In this document: positions 10,328-20,999 of the stretch, piece by piece | How the letters are laid out: every line of letters begins with the position of its first letter | Numbering within the stretch: position 1 is the stretch's first letter | Assembly: GCA_020466095.1 (NCBI GenBank) | Contig: CM035808.1 | Coordinates: forward strand, 51,500,504-51,564,503 | From: Chlorops oryzae | Taxonomy: Eukaryota > Arthropoda > Insecta > Diptera > Chloropidae | DNA: 64,000 nt | Direction: 5' to 3' | Position numbers and translations under genes: made by a program | Notes under the pieces: generated by a model | Databases searched by the model: none | The model's input: the letters and a program-made list of their open reading frames with translations, nothing else | What the model was told of the DNA's origin: nothing

Positions 10328-12066
10328 TCAAATATTTACAACATTCTTTAAATCATTAGGTAGTAATTCTTTCATGGAGGTGATTTGCGCCCGAATTTGC
10401 TCTCTAGTAATAAAGCTATTACCATTTCCCCATTGTAAATTGTTATAATTGAGCGACTTTTCGGTGTAGAGATTCAATTTCTGTTTTAGTTTAAGCATCA
10501 TATCAATGATTTCTACTTCTTGTTTGCCTTGCGCCCATTGTTTTAAGTCAGCTTCGGACAAAGCTTGAAGTTGTAAGTCCTGTAAAGTAAGCTGAAGTTC
10601 TCGATGGCGGGATTCATACCAGCCTCGAAAGTTTGGAGATTGAAAGAAACGTTTATATAACCCACGCCAATCTCCCTTTAGTGGGGATGTCAGATTGTGG
10701 TCCTGATTGCTCGATTGTCGAACAAAAAATCATTTAATTTGAATGCGTTTTGAATTCGGCGCTGATTTGAATGGGCTTATATCCTTTTGGAGGGGCATTA
10801 AAGATGCGACATATCTTTCTAATGGAATCATAAAACTTTGTGTCAATTCAAGTAAATTTCTTCGCATTAAAGTAGATTGAACATGCTCAGGTCGGATTTG
10901 ACTTTATACCAAGTATTACTTTTTTTATCAACGTTTTGTCTTTCTTTAGAAAAGGGCCTATGCTTTGTAAAGAGTCCTGGATATGTTCCATCTCCGCTTG
11001 TTATATATGAGTTGGTCATTGCAGCTGGTATGGCAGAATGTGAATTGATTGACGCTATTGAGTTTGAAGATTTCAACGTTTTTTGAGGACTTTGCTGTTA
11101 AGTATTTGTTTAAAAGTTATTATAGAAAAAAAATAATTTATTTTACCTGATTGTCAACCAAGCGCAATATATGAGGCCAATTTTTAGAAGTTTTATAAAA
11201 AAGGGATTGGTGACTCCCAATATTATTGATGGCGAAGTTTTTCCACATTCTCTTATTAATTCCTTGAATTCGCTGTCATGTATCGTAAAGTAAGGGCGAG
11301 CTTCTCCAAAGTACTGCAATGGTGCTATTAACGTGGTTAAGACTTGGACCATATGAGAACATTCTGCTGGAGATGCACCAACAAACAACAACTGGTTCAG
11401 CTATTAGAACCAATTCCCAAAGAGTATATAAGTTCTCAACGAAAAATTCGAAGCTGTGAAATAAATCTAATTCATTTACAGAAGCTAAAGCTTTTGTGTT
11501 TGTAAACTTAAGACTGTCTTCTGGTGATGCAGAGAATTTGTCTGTTTCTTTTCCTTTTCGACTGCTCGCAAGCGGGATAAATATTTGATAATTGACTTCA
11601 AACATCAGCAAGTTTTAATCGCACCCCTGCTTCGAGTTTTGGCCATTTATCGAATTGGTTGCACGCAAGAAATTATGACTTGATTGCCTTCTTCAAAATA
11701 TTTTGGAGCTAACTGCGCAACTATTTCATAAAACAAATTAAAAAAACGGCATTCCGGGTCACTAAAATGAAACTCTTTTGAAAGTATCCTCGCGGTAAGT
11801 TTGAATCTTTCTTTTGACGAAAATAAAACAAATCCTAATAAATGCGATTGATCGGCTCGCAGCAATGGAACACAATCACTGTTATACTTGCACAAAAATT
11901 TTGGGAAATACGGCAAGTTTCTTTTTCGTTGGGAGCCATTCTAAAGCGCACATGAAATTTTGTGTCCCCCATGCATCCAGAATTTGAATCGGGGAAAGCC
12001 ATGTAGCATATAATTACTAATTTCCTTCTCAGTAGGTGTGTTCCGCAGGATAAACAAACTCAAGTG
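10328..12066 (-). pseudogene. DENND6-type (DENN domain) Rab-GEF gene relic
   Basis: Minus-strand pieces in collinear order match the DENND6/FAM116 family, whose members are Rab exchange factors with a tripartite DENN domain. From the 5' side: FPDSNSGCMGDTKFHVRFR (~11950), LLRADQSHLLGFVLF (~11860), APKYFEEGNQV (~11680), LWELVLIAEPVVV (~11430), APLQYFGEARPYFTIHDSEF (~11300), ILGVTNPFF (~11210), WPHILRLVDNQ (~11160), [20 protein letters not shown] (~10820), GDWRGLYKRF (~10660), and the C-terminus from LSEADLKQW to the stop at 10328. These lie in different frames: at least eight single-base-type shifts occur in about 1.7 kb. A GT-AG intron of 52 nt is retained (11095-11146) and an acceptor-like TTTTTTTAG sits at the 5' edge, so it is not a processed copy. 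Nearby transposase frames are intact, which argues against poor sequence quality. The first exon is not seen. Confidence 0.8.
11095..11146 (-). other. Retained 52-nt GT-AG intron in the DENND6 relic
   Basis: On the minus strand the coding words WPHILRLVDNQ end at CAG, followed by GTAAAATAAA and closing with TACTTAACAG; the next exon continues SPQKTLKSSNS. The length is typical of fly introns. Confidence 0.65.
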
Positions 12067-13109
12067 CTAAAAAAAAGCGATCTAGTTATAAGAATCATAA
12101 ACGGAAAAAAAAATATGAACAAGTTTTTGAAAATGGTATCTGGTGACCTTAAATTGCTAGATTAAAAGATAATCCTTATTATTATACATGTATTTTATGT
12201 TCATCAGCATTCAATTGTAGATGGAAGGAATTTGGTTTATGTTCGTGGGCATATATTCAAGAAAAGATCTCGTATGTTAGGCACTAAGGGCCTTCATGGA
12301 AATCGATATTCGGAGTATTCGATTTTAAAACCGACCAAATTTCTTCTAGGTGTCTTGGAAATCGATTATTGATTTACACATCGAATTCAGTTTCGAAAAT
12401 GTTTTATTGCCGTTGTTAGGGAATGTGCCCAAACTACGTGACACGTTAGGGGTGGGGGTTCTTTAAAATACTACACTTGATTACAGGGAGGCGGGGTGTG
12501 CTTAGGAGCTGCACCCCCCTTTTCACGAAATCAAAAAAAAATTTTTAGAACTACGTGCTCTTTATGTACTATTTATGTACCGACTCAAAAATTTTTCTGC
12601 TCGTCCTTGTGAGATTTTAAGGACGAACATAATTTTTATGAAAGGGGGTGAAGCTTCACACCGCAAAAATTGTCACTTAACGAATTTTTCGAAAAATCGT
12701 TTACAGGTGGGCATTATGTTCTGTTTATGTGCTCTCATTCTATGGATAAAATAATTTTTTTATCAACAATTTAAGGATTAAATCGACGAAAATTGATTTT
12801 TGCAAGTACCTACATTTTACCAAAAAACAAAAAAAAAAAAAACAAAAAAACAAAAAAAAAAATACCGAGTCAAATACGTTTTATCACAATTGAATTTTTT
12901 AAGATATATATTAACATTTTATTCTTAAACAAGTAAAGAAGTTTACATCGGCTAAGCCGATTGCACACATACCTTTTCCTCAGCCTAAAATATATTAAAG
13001 CATTATCTAAACAAAAATTCTTGCCGCTTTCGTTGTTCTAGCTTGGATATCTAGCTACACCTTATCTGTGCTTCGATTTAGCTTCACAAACTCGAAATTA
13101 TTATTAAGT
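12067..13109. other. Unannotated stretch
   Basis: No recognised gene. Short A-rich tracts occur near 12824-12860. A CTACGTGACACGTTAGGGGT word near 12433 resembles junk repeats common in flies but cannot be assigned. Confidence 0.3.
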
Positions 13110-15131
13110 ACAAATTTTTTGCAAATGGTGGGCATGCTAAAATTTTAAGCGTTAGAGGACAGTTTGTCTACCTGCGAAATACTCAATTCAAAATAGTGAA
13201 AATTAAATTCTTGCGAATTTCGCGAATGGTGGTCATTGTCAAATTTTAATCGTTAGAGGACATTTTGTCTAGCTGCGAAATACTCAAATAAATATAGTGA
13301 AAATCAAATTTTTGCGAATTTCGCAAATGGTGGTAATGGTCAAATTTTAAGCGTTAGAGGTAATTTTGTCCAGCTGCGAAATACTCAAATCAAAATAAAG
13401 AAAATAAAATTTTTGCGAAATTCGCGAATGGTGGTCATGGTCAAATTTTAACCGTTAGAGGACATTTTGTCTAGCTGCGAAATACTCAATTCAAAATAGT
13501 GAAAATAAATTTTTGCGAATTTCGCGAATGGTGGTAATGGTCAAGTTTTAAGGGTTAGAGGTCATTTTGTCTAGCTGCGAAATACTCAATTCAAAATAGT
13601 GAAAATAAAATTTTTTCGAATTTCGCGAATGGTGGTCATGGTCAAATTATAATCGTTAGAGGACATTTTGTCTAACTTCGGAATACTGAATTCAAAATAG
13701 TGAAAATCAAATTTTCGCGGATGGTACTCGTGGTCAAATTTTAACCGTAAGAGGACATTTTGTCTAGCAGCGACATACTCAATTCAAAATAGAGAAAATA
13801 AAATTTTTGCGAATTTCGCGAATGGTGGCTTGATCAAATTTGAACCGTTACAGGACATTTTATCTAGCTGCGAAATACTCAATTGAAAATAGCGAAAAAA
13901 AATGTTGCGAATTTCGCGAATAGCGGTCATGGTCAAATTCTAACCGTTAGAGGACATTTTGACTTGCTGCGTAATACTCAATTCAAAATAGTGTAAATCA
14001 AATTTTTTCGAATTTCGCGAATGGTGGTCATGGTCTAATTTTAACCGTTAGAGGACATTTTGTCTAGCTGGGAAATACTCAAATCAAAATAGTGAAAATC
14101 AAATTTTGCGAATTTCGCAAATGGTGGTCATGGACAAATTTTAACCGTTAGAGGAAATTTTGTCTAGCTGCGAAATACTCAATTCAAAATAGTGAAAATC
14201 AAATTTTTGTGAATTTAGCGAATGGTGGTCATGGTCTAATTTTAACCGCTAGAGGACATTTTTTCTAGCAGAGACATACTCAATTCAAAATAGTGACAAT
14301 CAAATTTTTGCGATTTTCGCGAATGGTGGTCATGGTCAAGTTTTAAGCGTTAGAGGTAATTTTTTCCAGCTGCGAAATACTCAAATCAAAATAAAGAAAA
14401 TAAAATTTTTGCGAAATTCGCGAATGGTGGTCATGGTCAAATTTTAACCGTTAGAGGACATTTTGTCTAGCTGGGAAATACTCAAATCAAAATAGTGAAA
14501 ATCAAATTTTGCGAATTTCGCAAATGGTGGTCATGGACAAATTTTAACCGTTAGAGGAAATTTTGTCTAGCTGCGAAATACTCAATTCAAAATAGTGAAA
14601 ATCAAATTTTTGTGAATTTAGCGAATGGTGGTCATGGTCTAATTTTAACCGCTAGAGGACATTTTTTCTAGCAGAGACATACTCAATTCAAAATAGTGAC
14701 AATCAAATTTTTGCGATTTTCGCGAATGGTGGTCATGGTCAAATTTTAAGCGTTAGAGGTAATTTTGTCCAGCTGCGAAATACTCAAATCAAAATAAAGA
14801 AAATAAAATTTTTGCGAAATTCGCGAATGGCGGCCATGGTCAAATTTTAACCGTTAGAGGACATTTTGGCTAGCTGCGAAAGACTCAATTCAAAATAGTG
14901 AAAATCAAAATTTTGCGAATTTCGCGAATGGTGGTCTTGATCAAATTTTAACCGTTAGAGGACATATTGTGTAGCTGCGAAATACTCAATTGAAAATAGC
15001 AAAAATCAAGTTTTTGCGAATTTCGCGAATGGCGGTCATGGTCTAATTTTAACCGTTAGAGGAAATTTTGTCTAGCTGCGAAATACTGAATTCAAAATAG
15101 TGAAAATAAAATTTTTGCGGATGGTGCTCGT
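13110..15131 (+). repeat. ~101-bp satellite array, left block
   Basis: About 20 tandem copies of a ~101-bp monomer. Each has the words TTAGAGGACATTTTGTCTAG, CTGCGAAATACTCAATTCAA and TTTCGCGAATGGTGGTCATG with moderate divergence. A four-monomer super-unit (~402 bp) is repeated: the variant GGTCATGGACAAATTTTAAC occurs near 14128 and 14530. The array is interrupted at 15131 by the LTR retrotransposon and resumes at 22373. It is non-coding; satellites of this kind typify pericentromeric or other heterochromatin. Confidence 0.9.
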
Positions 15132-16375
15132 TGTAACGAGGTAAAATTTCCAGCCTATAATTTTATCCTCGTACATGGAAAATGTTCGGGAATATATGTC
15201 TATAAATAACTTTTCTCTTTTCGTTCAGTAAACATGACACAAACCACAGCAGCCAAAGCACCTTGGATCATAGCTATAAGCAACTTTCTTTTTTTTTTAT
15301 TTTTTTATTATTATTTTCCTCGAAAGGGAAACATTTGTTTATATTTTTGTAACTAAAACAAAACGAAAAAAAACAGATAAAAAAGAACAAGTATAATAAG
15401 ACATGATAGGTGTAGTTACTAAATAAGTAAGATAAGTTTTCCACAATACAGCCAGGACACATCGCCCTTCAGCCTTGGACACAAACCTAGCGATTAAAGC
15501 GCTGCGGCCAACGGAGATCAGTGGGTCAAGCTTATCGCAAACGACACCAACACTTTGAGCTATCGTTGCACACGGCACCAATACATAACGAGCCAAGTCA
15601 AGATGCGTACTTTTGTTTTTACATTTCTCATTGTCTTTATCTCGCTGGTCATATATAACCTGACAAATATTTCACAAGAGGGTATCAGTTCTCGACTTGG
15701 GGTGATTTCAGCGATTCCGACCTGAAATCGAGATTAACCCTCCACCTGGCCTATCGTGTTCGCGACTGGTTTTAGCGATTTCGACCTAAAATCGAGACTG
15801 CATCTGAATCTGATTTCAGCGATTCCGACCTGAAATCGAGATTAACCCTCCGCCCAGCATATCGTGTTCGCGTCTGGTTTTAGCGATTTTGACCTAAAAC
15901 CGAGACTGAATCCGACTTCAGCGATTCCAACCTGAAATCGAGATTGCTTTAAGGCTTGCCCCTTCCATTCGCCCCTTTTTACCTGAAACGACTGTAACCT
16001 TAAGACCGCCCCGTACTGCACCACGAGCCCGTACGAAACAAACACCACGAGTTCTTTTCTCTCTGCACCTGGCTCCAGGACGCGTATCTACTGGGAATTT
16101 AGCACCGACATCGGGAAGCTGAAGCAACGGACACCTACAGTAGCAGAATCACGCCGCGACCACCTGGAGCGCACGTTAATATCACTCTAGAACAGCTGTA
16201 AGCGAACTAGTGCTAACAAAAAAAAAAAAAATTCGTTAATAAAATATAATATAAGTTGAAATTTACTGAATTCGAAGTCTGGAGTTTCTTTTGCGTGGAA
16301 CTAATTAGCTATTTTCTGGTCTTGTAACGGACCCTGGACCGACTGAGAAATACCCCGGCAAGAAAAACCGTTACA
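15132..16375 (+). repeat. 5' LTR (1244 bp)
   Basis: Begins TGTAACGAGG and ends AAAAACCGTTACA. It contains tandem blocks near 15700-15960 built on GCGATTCCGACCTGAAATCG and GCGATTTCGACCTAAAA. Compared with the 3' LTR it has about 30 bp more near 15438-15470 but lacks a ~100-bp stretch present at 21533-21640. Confidence 0.9.
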
Positions 16376-16377
16376 CG

Positions 16378-16395
16378 TGGCGCCCGAGCCGGGAC
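16378..16395 (+). other. Primer-binding site
   Basis: TGGCGCCCGAGCCGGGAC starts 2 nt after the 5' LTR. It begins with TGG (complement of tRNA CCA) and resembles lysine-tRNA-type sites, though the exact tRNA is not established. Confidence 0.8.
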
Positions 16396-16474
16396 CTGGC
16401 GATTAAACAAGGAGAATCGCACACCGAAAAAAACCAGGAACACACGAGACACCAATCCCGAAGTAACTCTAACC

Positions 16475-17354
16475 ATGATCGAGACAAAGTGGATATCCAA
16501 GCTGCGGAAAGACGACATCACCGAGTGTCTAAACGCTTTCCATCTCGAGACTCAAGGTACGGTTGACGATTTGAGGAAACGCTTCACATCGTTTGTCAAT
16601 GCCCATATGGAGGATCCGGTCATCAGCAAGGACGTCCAAGAACTGGAGAACCGTTTCACCAAAGGAGCGTCGCCAGTCGCTCAAATTTATCGGGCGAGTG
16701 GAGGAACTAGCTGACGCATACGATATACCCCGGCGTTATCTACCGAAGACCATGCCCGAAATGCTCAAAGATTATGCATTGGCGTGGTATCGCAATAGTA
16801 AGCGGGAATGGAACACTTGGCAGCAGTTCAAGACTGAATTTTTGAAATTCTTCCTACCACATCGATATCTGGAAAAACTAGAAGATGTAGTGCGAACACG
16901 CCAACAGAGCATCAACGAAACCTTCAAGGAATATGCAACCAGTATGCAAGAACTAGCCCGCCATACTGACCTAAGTGACGCGAAGAAGCTGGATCTGATA
17001 TTTCGCAACAGTCGGCGCGAATTCCTTTTATATATCAAACGACGGGAATTCGACACGCTGGAAGAACTCATCGATCTAGCATGTGAACTGGAACAAATCG
17101 AACCCACTCGAACTTTAGAAGACCGACCAAGAGTCACCCCAGATCGGACAGAAGCAAACACCCGCATGCTACAAACTCAAGACGCCAGCACCGGAATGAT
17201 ATGTTACAACTGCGGACAACGAGGCCATATGCGACGAGCCTGCAAAAGTCCACAGAAACTTTTCTACTCAGGACGCCTTGCAAACATCGCCATGGCTTCA
17301 ATACCAGAATCTCCACTAAACAGCTCACCTCGTCATTGGCACCCAAAAGATTGA
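16475..17354 (+). pseudogene. gag: Retrotransposon gag, frameshifted
   Basis: Gag forms the particle that packages element RNA. The first part opens at 16475 (MIETKWISKLRKDD) and stops at 16714. The downstream part, in another frame, carries the typical gag core around EWNTWQQFKTEFLKFF and a zinc knuckle CYNCGQRGHMRRAC (CX2CX4HX4C) near 17200-17245. The frame changes around 16680-16700. After the knuckle the frame runs to a stop at 17354, just before protease, whose sequence is in another frame; this may be a natural frameshift or a lesion. Confidence 0.85.
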
Positions 17355-17592
17355 CGCTATCGTGGATACGGGAGCAATGAGGAGCGTAATAAACGAGGAG
17401 ATGTTCCACAAGTTACAACCGTTTGGAGACATTCAGAAGAACGCCACCAAAATCGTCCTAGCCGATGGTACCAGCCAAGCAGTAACCCATATCTTGACCG
17501 TCAGGATCCACCTCGGACCTAGCACCCAGTCCATACCGCTCATTGTGTTACCAGATATGCAGTAAGGTATGCTCTTGGGGATGGATTTCCTG
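17335..17592 (+). pseudogene. Retrotransposon aspartic protease, with in-frame stop
   Basis: The catalytic motif VDTGA is at about 17360-17375, preceded by IGTQKIDAI. The downstream flap/substrate block LLGMDFL lies at 17569-17592 in the same frame but is cut off by a TAA at 17563-17565. Protease and pol share a frame, so without this stop they would be continuous. Confidence 0.8.
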
Positions 17593-19806
17593 AGTAAAGC
17601 CGGCACACGAATGGACATCGGAGGTAACACGGCCTCGATCACGGAAGCTAAGGACAGGGACAATGACTATCCGAGTTACATGTTGCAGCTCCAGACCGAC
17701 ATCTCCGGGGCCAAGGAGCCACCACCTGAAGACGACGAATTTTTGCTTGAGTCACCTGAACAATTTCTGGCACGAGAACTGAAAGAATTAGAGAACATCC
17801 AAGGACCATCTAACGTCACGAAGCATCAGATTATCATGAAGGACCCCCGACCTTTTAAGCAAAGGTATTTCCCCAAAAACCCGGTTATGCAGGAAGCCAT
17901 AAACCAAGAAATCGATAAGCTAATCGAGTTGGATTGCATCGAGCCCTCTCAAAGTCCATACAGTTCGTCAGTCGTCATGGTACGCAAGAAGGATGGCAAG
18001 TGGCGGTTATGTCTCGACTTCCGGCCGCTCAATGAGAAATCCATCCAGGATGCCTACCCGTTACTCCGCATAAATTGCATACTGGATCGCCTTCGAGACG
18101 CTAAGTACATCAGCAGTATCGATCTGAAGAATGGCTACTGGCAGACTCCGCTCGAGGAAAACAGCAAGCAGTACACGGCTTTCACCGCTCCTGGCAGAGG
18201 CCTCTATCAATGGAAAGAAATGCCTTTCGGCCTGCATTCTGCCCCAGCTACTGTTCAACGTGCGTTGGACCATGTTATTGGCGCGGAAATGGAACCACAT
18301 GCCTTTGCGTATTTAGACGACATCATTGTCACAGGAAGCTCCTTGGAAGATCACATGGCGAACCTCAAAGAGGTGTTTCGCCGCCTAAAAGCGGCAAATC
18401 TTCGAATAAATCCGGAAAAATGTGAATTTTTCCGCCAAGAGCTAAAATACTTAGGACATCTGGTAACCACACATGGAATACACACGGGTCCAGACAAGAT
18501 CGCCGCCATCGAAGCGTTAACACCACCAAACAGCGTAAAAGAACTGCGAAGGATATTGGGGATCGCCAGTTGGTACCAACGGTTCGTGCCCGATTTCTCC
18601 AAGGTCGTCCACCCTATGACAGTACTTCTCCGAAAGGCACGTCGCTGGAAGTGGACTCCGGAACAGCAACAAGCCTTCGAACTGCTCAAGAAGAAACTAA
18701 CCGAGGCCCCAGTCTTGACATGCCCGGATTTTTTTAAACCGTTTGTTTTACAAACAGACGCGAGTGAATACGGCTTGGGGGCTGTGTTGACACAGGAAAT
18801 CTACGGCCAGGAACGAGTAATCGCCTACGACAGCCGGCATCTGAGCGGAGCAGAACTAAACTATTCAACTACAGAAAAGGAATGCCTGGCCATCGTCTGG
18901 GGTATAAGGAAAATGAGGCACTACTTGGAAGGGTACAAATTTGTAGTCATTACTGACCATTTGGCACTTAAGTGGCTGAACTCCATCGACAATCCCACAG
19001 GAAGAATAGCTCGTTGGGCTTTAGAACTGCAACAGTATTCCTTCGAGATAAAATACCGCCGCGGTCGGTATAATGTCATCGCTGATGCATTTTCCAGGCA
19101 ACCCCTTGAGAAAATACGCCAAGTCACCACAAGCGAGCACAACATCGAAAAGTCCCCGGACTGGACGCATAAACGGATGATGACGATCCTCGAACAACCC
19201 CAGAAGTACCCGGACTACCAGGTCATCGAAGGAAGTCTCTACAGGTTCCTACCCGTCATAGGAGGCGACGATGATAACTTTGCCTGGAAGCTATGCGTTC
19301 CCAAGGCCGACCAAGCAAGAGTGCTGCAGGAGAACCACGACGACCCAACAGCAGGCCACCTCGGAGTAAGAAAAACAATAAATCGCATCGCGCCACGATA
19401 CTTTTGGCCGGGATTCCACAGAGACATCCGGAACTATGTAAGGAAGTGCGGGAGCTGCCAACGTCATAAGATCCAGCAGCAAAAGCCAGTGGGACAAATG
19501 AGAACGCAGTTTGCCGAAGAGCCGTGGGCCGTGTTGTGCACAGATTTCATAGGGCCTCTCCCGCGTTCGTTCCATGGAAACCTGTACCTTCTTGTCCTAT
19601 TTGATAAATTCTCCAAATGGGTGGAGCTAGCCCCTCTGAGAGCCGCCACCACATATACAACGATACGAATATTGAGGGAACGAATCCTCGCTAGATATGG
19701 AATCCCCACGACCCTGGTCACGGACAATGGAACGCAGTTCACAAGCAGAAAATTCACGAATACACCCCTCAGGAAAACCCTACCGAACGAGCAAATAGAA
19801 CCATAA
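17569..19806 (+). pseudogene. pol: Retrotransposon pol: RT, RNase H and integrase N-terminal part
   Basis: Domains in order: RT with KDGKWRLCLDFRPLN, SSIDLKNGYWQ and the active-site motif AYLDD (about residue 250); RNase H with TDASEYGLGAV, TEKECLAIVW and TDHLALKW; integrase with an HHCC zinc region (H and GHLG, then CGSCQRHK), the first catalytic Asp in CTDFIGPLP and the second in VTDNGTQF. The 745-codon frame then goes off course at about 19757, where integrase core residues expected between TDNGTQF and the catalytic Glu are missing, and terminates at 19806. RT and RNase H are uninterrupted. In a live element the polyprotein would follow gag and protease. Confidence 0.93.
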
Positions 19807-20339
19807 AGACCATGTTGGCCCAGTATACAGAGGAGAATCACAAGCATTGGGATGAGCTGCTTCCTGAACTGACGCTTGCCATTAACACCAGCATCAGTGA
19901 GAGCACTGGGTACAGTCCAGCCTTCCTGACACAAGCTCGAGAGCCCCGACTCCCCAAGCAACTTTTCGATGAAAGAGATCCAGGAATAACCAACGAAAAA
20001 CTTACCATCGACCAGAAGTTTCACCGACTTCAAGAAATATTTCAAGTGGTTAGACACAATCAGGTACGCGCTAGTCTGGAACAAGCTCGGAATTTCAACT
20101 TAAGACGACGGGAGTGGAAACCAGGTAGAGGAGATCTAGTCTTGGTCAGGACACATCCACTATCCAAAGCAGTAGACAGTTTCGCAGCCACATTGGCCAC
20201 ATTGGTCGAAGGACCTTACGAGGTGCAGGGTTTCGTCTCCCCAGACATCATCCGCTATCGAGCGGACGGACAAACCCAGACAGCCCATGTAAATCAGCTG
20301 AAACCATACGCCGAACAACTACCCGACACGAACGATTAG
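19761..20339 (+). pseudogene. Integrase catalytic-Glu region and C-terminal domain
   Basis: In a frame different from upstream pol, this begins with the block NPTERANRTIKTM that holds the catalytic Glu and continues through ELTLAINTSISESTGYSP to a C-terminal domain ending in GPYEVQGF and AHVNQLKPY, then a stop. The GPY-type module is typical of Ty3/gypsy integrases. A deletion plus frame change separates it from the upstream integrase part. Confidence 0.88.
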
Positions 20340-20403
20340 ATAGCCCACAGACCGCACCTCTCGAGCCGTCAAAGGTATGTCAAAGCTTAATCTCCGCGTT
20401 TCT

Positions 20404-20421
20404 TTTCTTTTCTCCTTCTAG
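20404..20421 (+). promoter_or_regulatory. Likely 3' splice site before third ORF
   Basis: A pyrimidine tract TTTCTTTTCTCCTTCTAG ends in AG at 20420-20421, six nt upstream of an ATG at 20428. Its position suggests a spliced subgenomic RNA for the third ORF, as used for env in gypsy-type elements. Inferred from sequence only. Confidence 0.5.
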
Positions 20422-20427
20422 TCAACC

Positions 20428-20999
20428 ATGAGTATGGAGAAATTCGCCAAATCCAGGTTAAAATATCTAGCCCTCCTACCTCCTCAATCTACCTGCTCAC
20501 CACGTCACCAACCCACGAACGGCAACGAAAGCCGGAGCCCACCAACCCGCCGCAAAGGTTGACCTATAGGGCCAGGTGCCGACTCCTCTTCGGGGATTCG
20601 GAGGAGAGCGCCGACGATGACCCCACTCCCTCACACCCCCGTCCTACAACGAAACAAGTCAGCGTGCCAACGACATGCCCACCAGCAAATCAGGAGGAGC
20701 CGGCTTGCCAACGGAGCGCCACGCGACCAAAACTAGTGACGCCTGCTCAGCCAGCGCAACCAGACCCACACCTCGACGACGTCCTCGTGCTGGACACGGA
20801 CGAGTCCGAGCTCGAAAGGGAAAAAAACCCGCAAACTCCGGCCCAGGCGATCTTAGAGAGCATGACCAAAAGATGGGAGAGAGCAAAATGTCGGATGTGT
20901 AGTACACAGGTCATAGGAGGTGAAAAGTACCGGTTCATCGTTACGAAACAGGGAAAAGGTACCGTCCGAAAACTCTCCCAACGCAAGGGGAAGATGTAA
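20428..20999 (+). pseudogene. Third ORF of the LTR element, not a recognisable envelope
   Basis: Reading starts at ATG 20428 (MSMEKFAKSRLKYLALLPP) and shifts frame near 20555 into a 147-codon frame at 20559-20999. The product is rich in Pro, Ser, Thr and acidic residues, with a run LDDVLVLDTDESELE and, near the C-terminus, a CRMC pair followed by GGEKYRFIVTKQGKG. No signal peptide, furin-like site or membrane segment is visible, so it does not look like an envelope. The stop codon (20997-20999) overlaps the first bases of the 3' LTR. Function is unknown; a nucleic-acid-binding or accessory role is a guess. Confidence 0.6.
20985..20994 (+). other. Polypurine tract
   Basis: The purine run AAGGGGAAGA directly precedes TGTAAC of the 3' LTR, the expected priming site for plus-strand synthesis. 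Confidence 0.75.

Noticed and set aside
10877..11086. Plus-strand 69-codon frame
   Set aside because: Antisense shadow of the DENND6 relic.
15339..15596. Minus-strand open frame in both LTRs (MARYVLVPCATIAQ...)
   Set aside because: Present because the LTRs are duplicated; no domain, and antisense to the element.
20559..20999. Envelope gene making the LTR element an endogenous retrovirus
   Set aside because: No signal peptide, cleavage site or membrane segment is seen in the third ORF.
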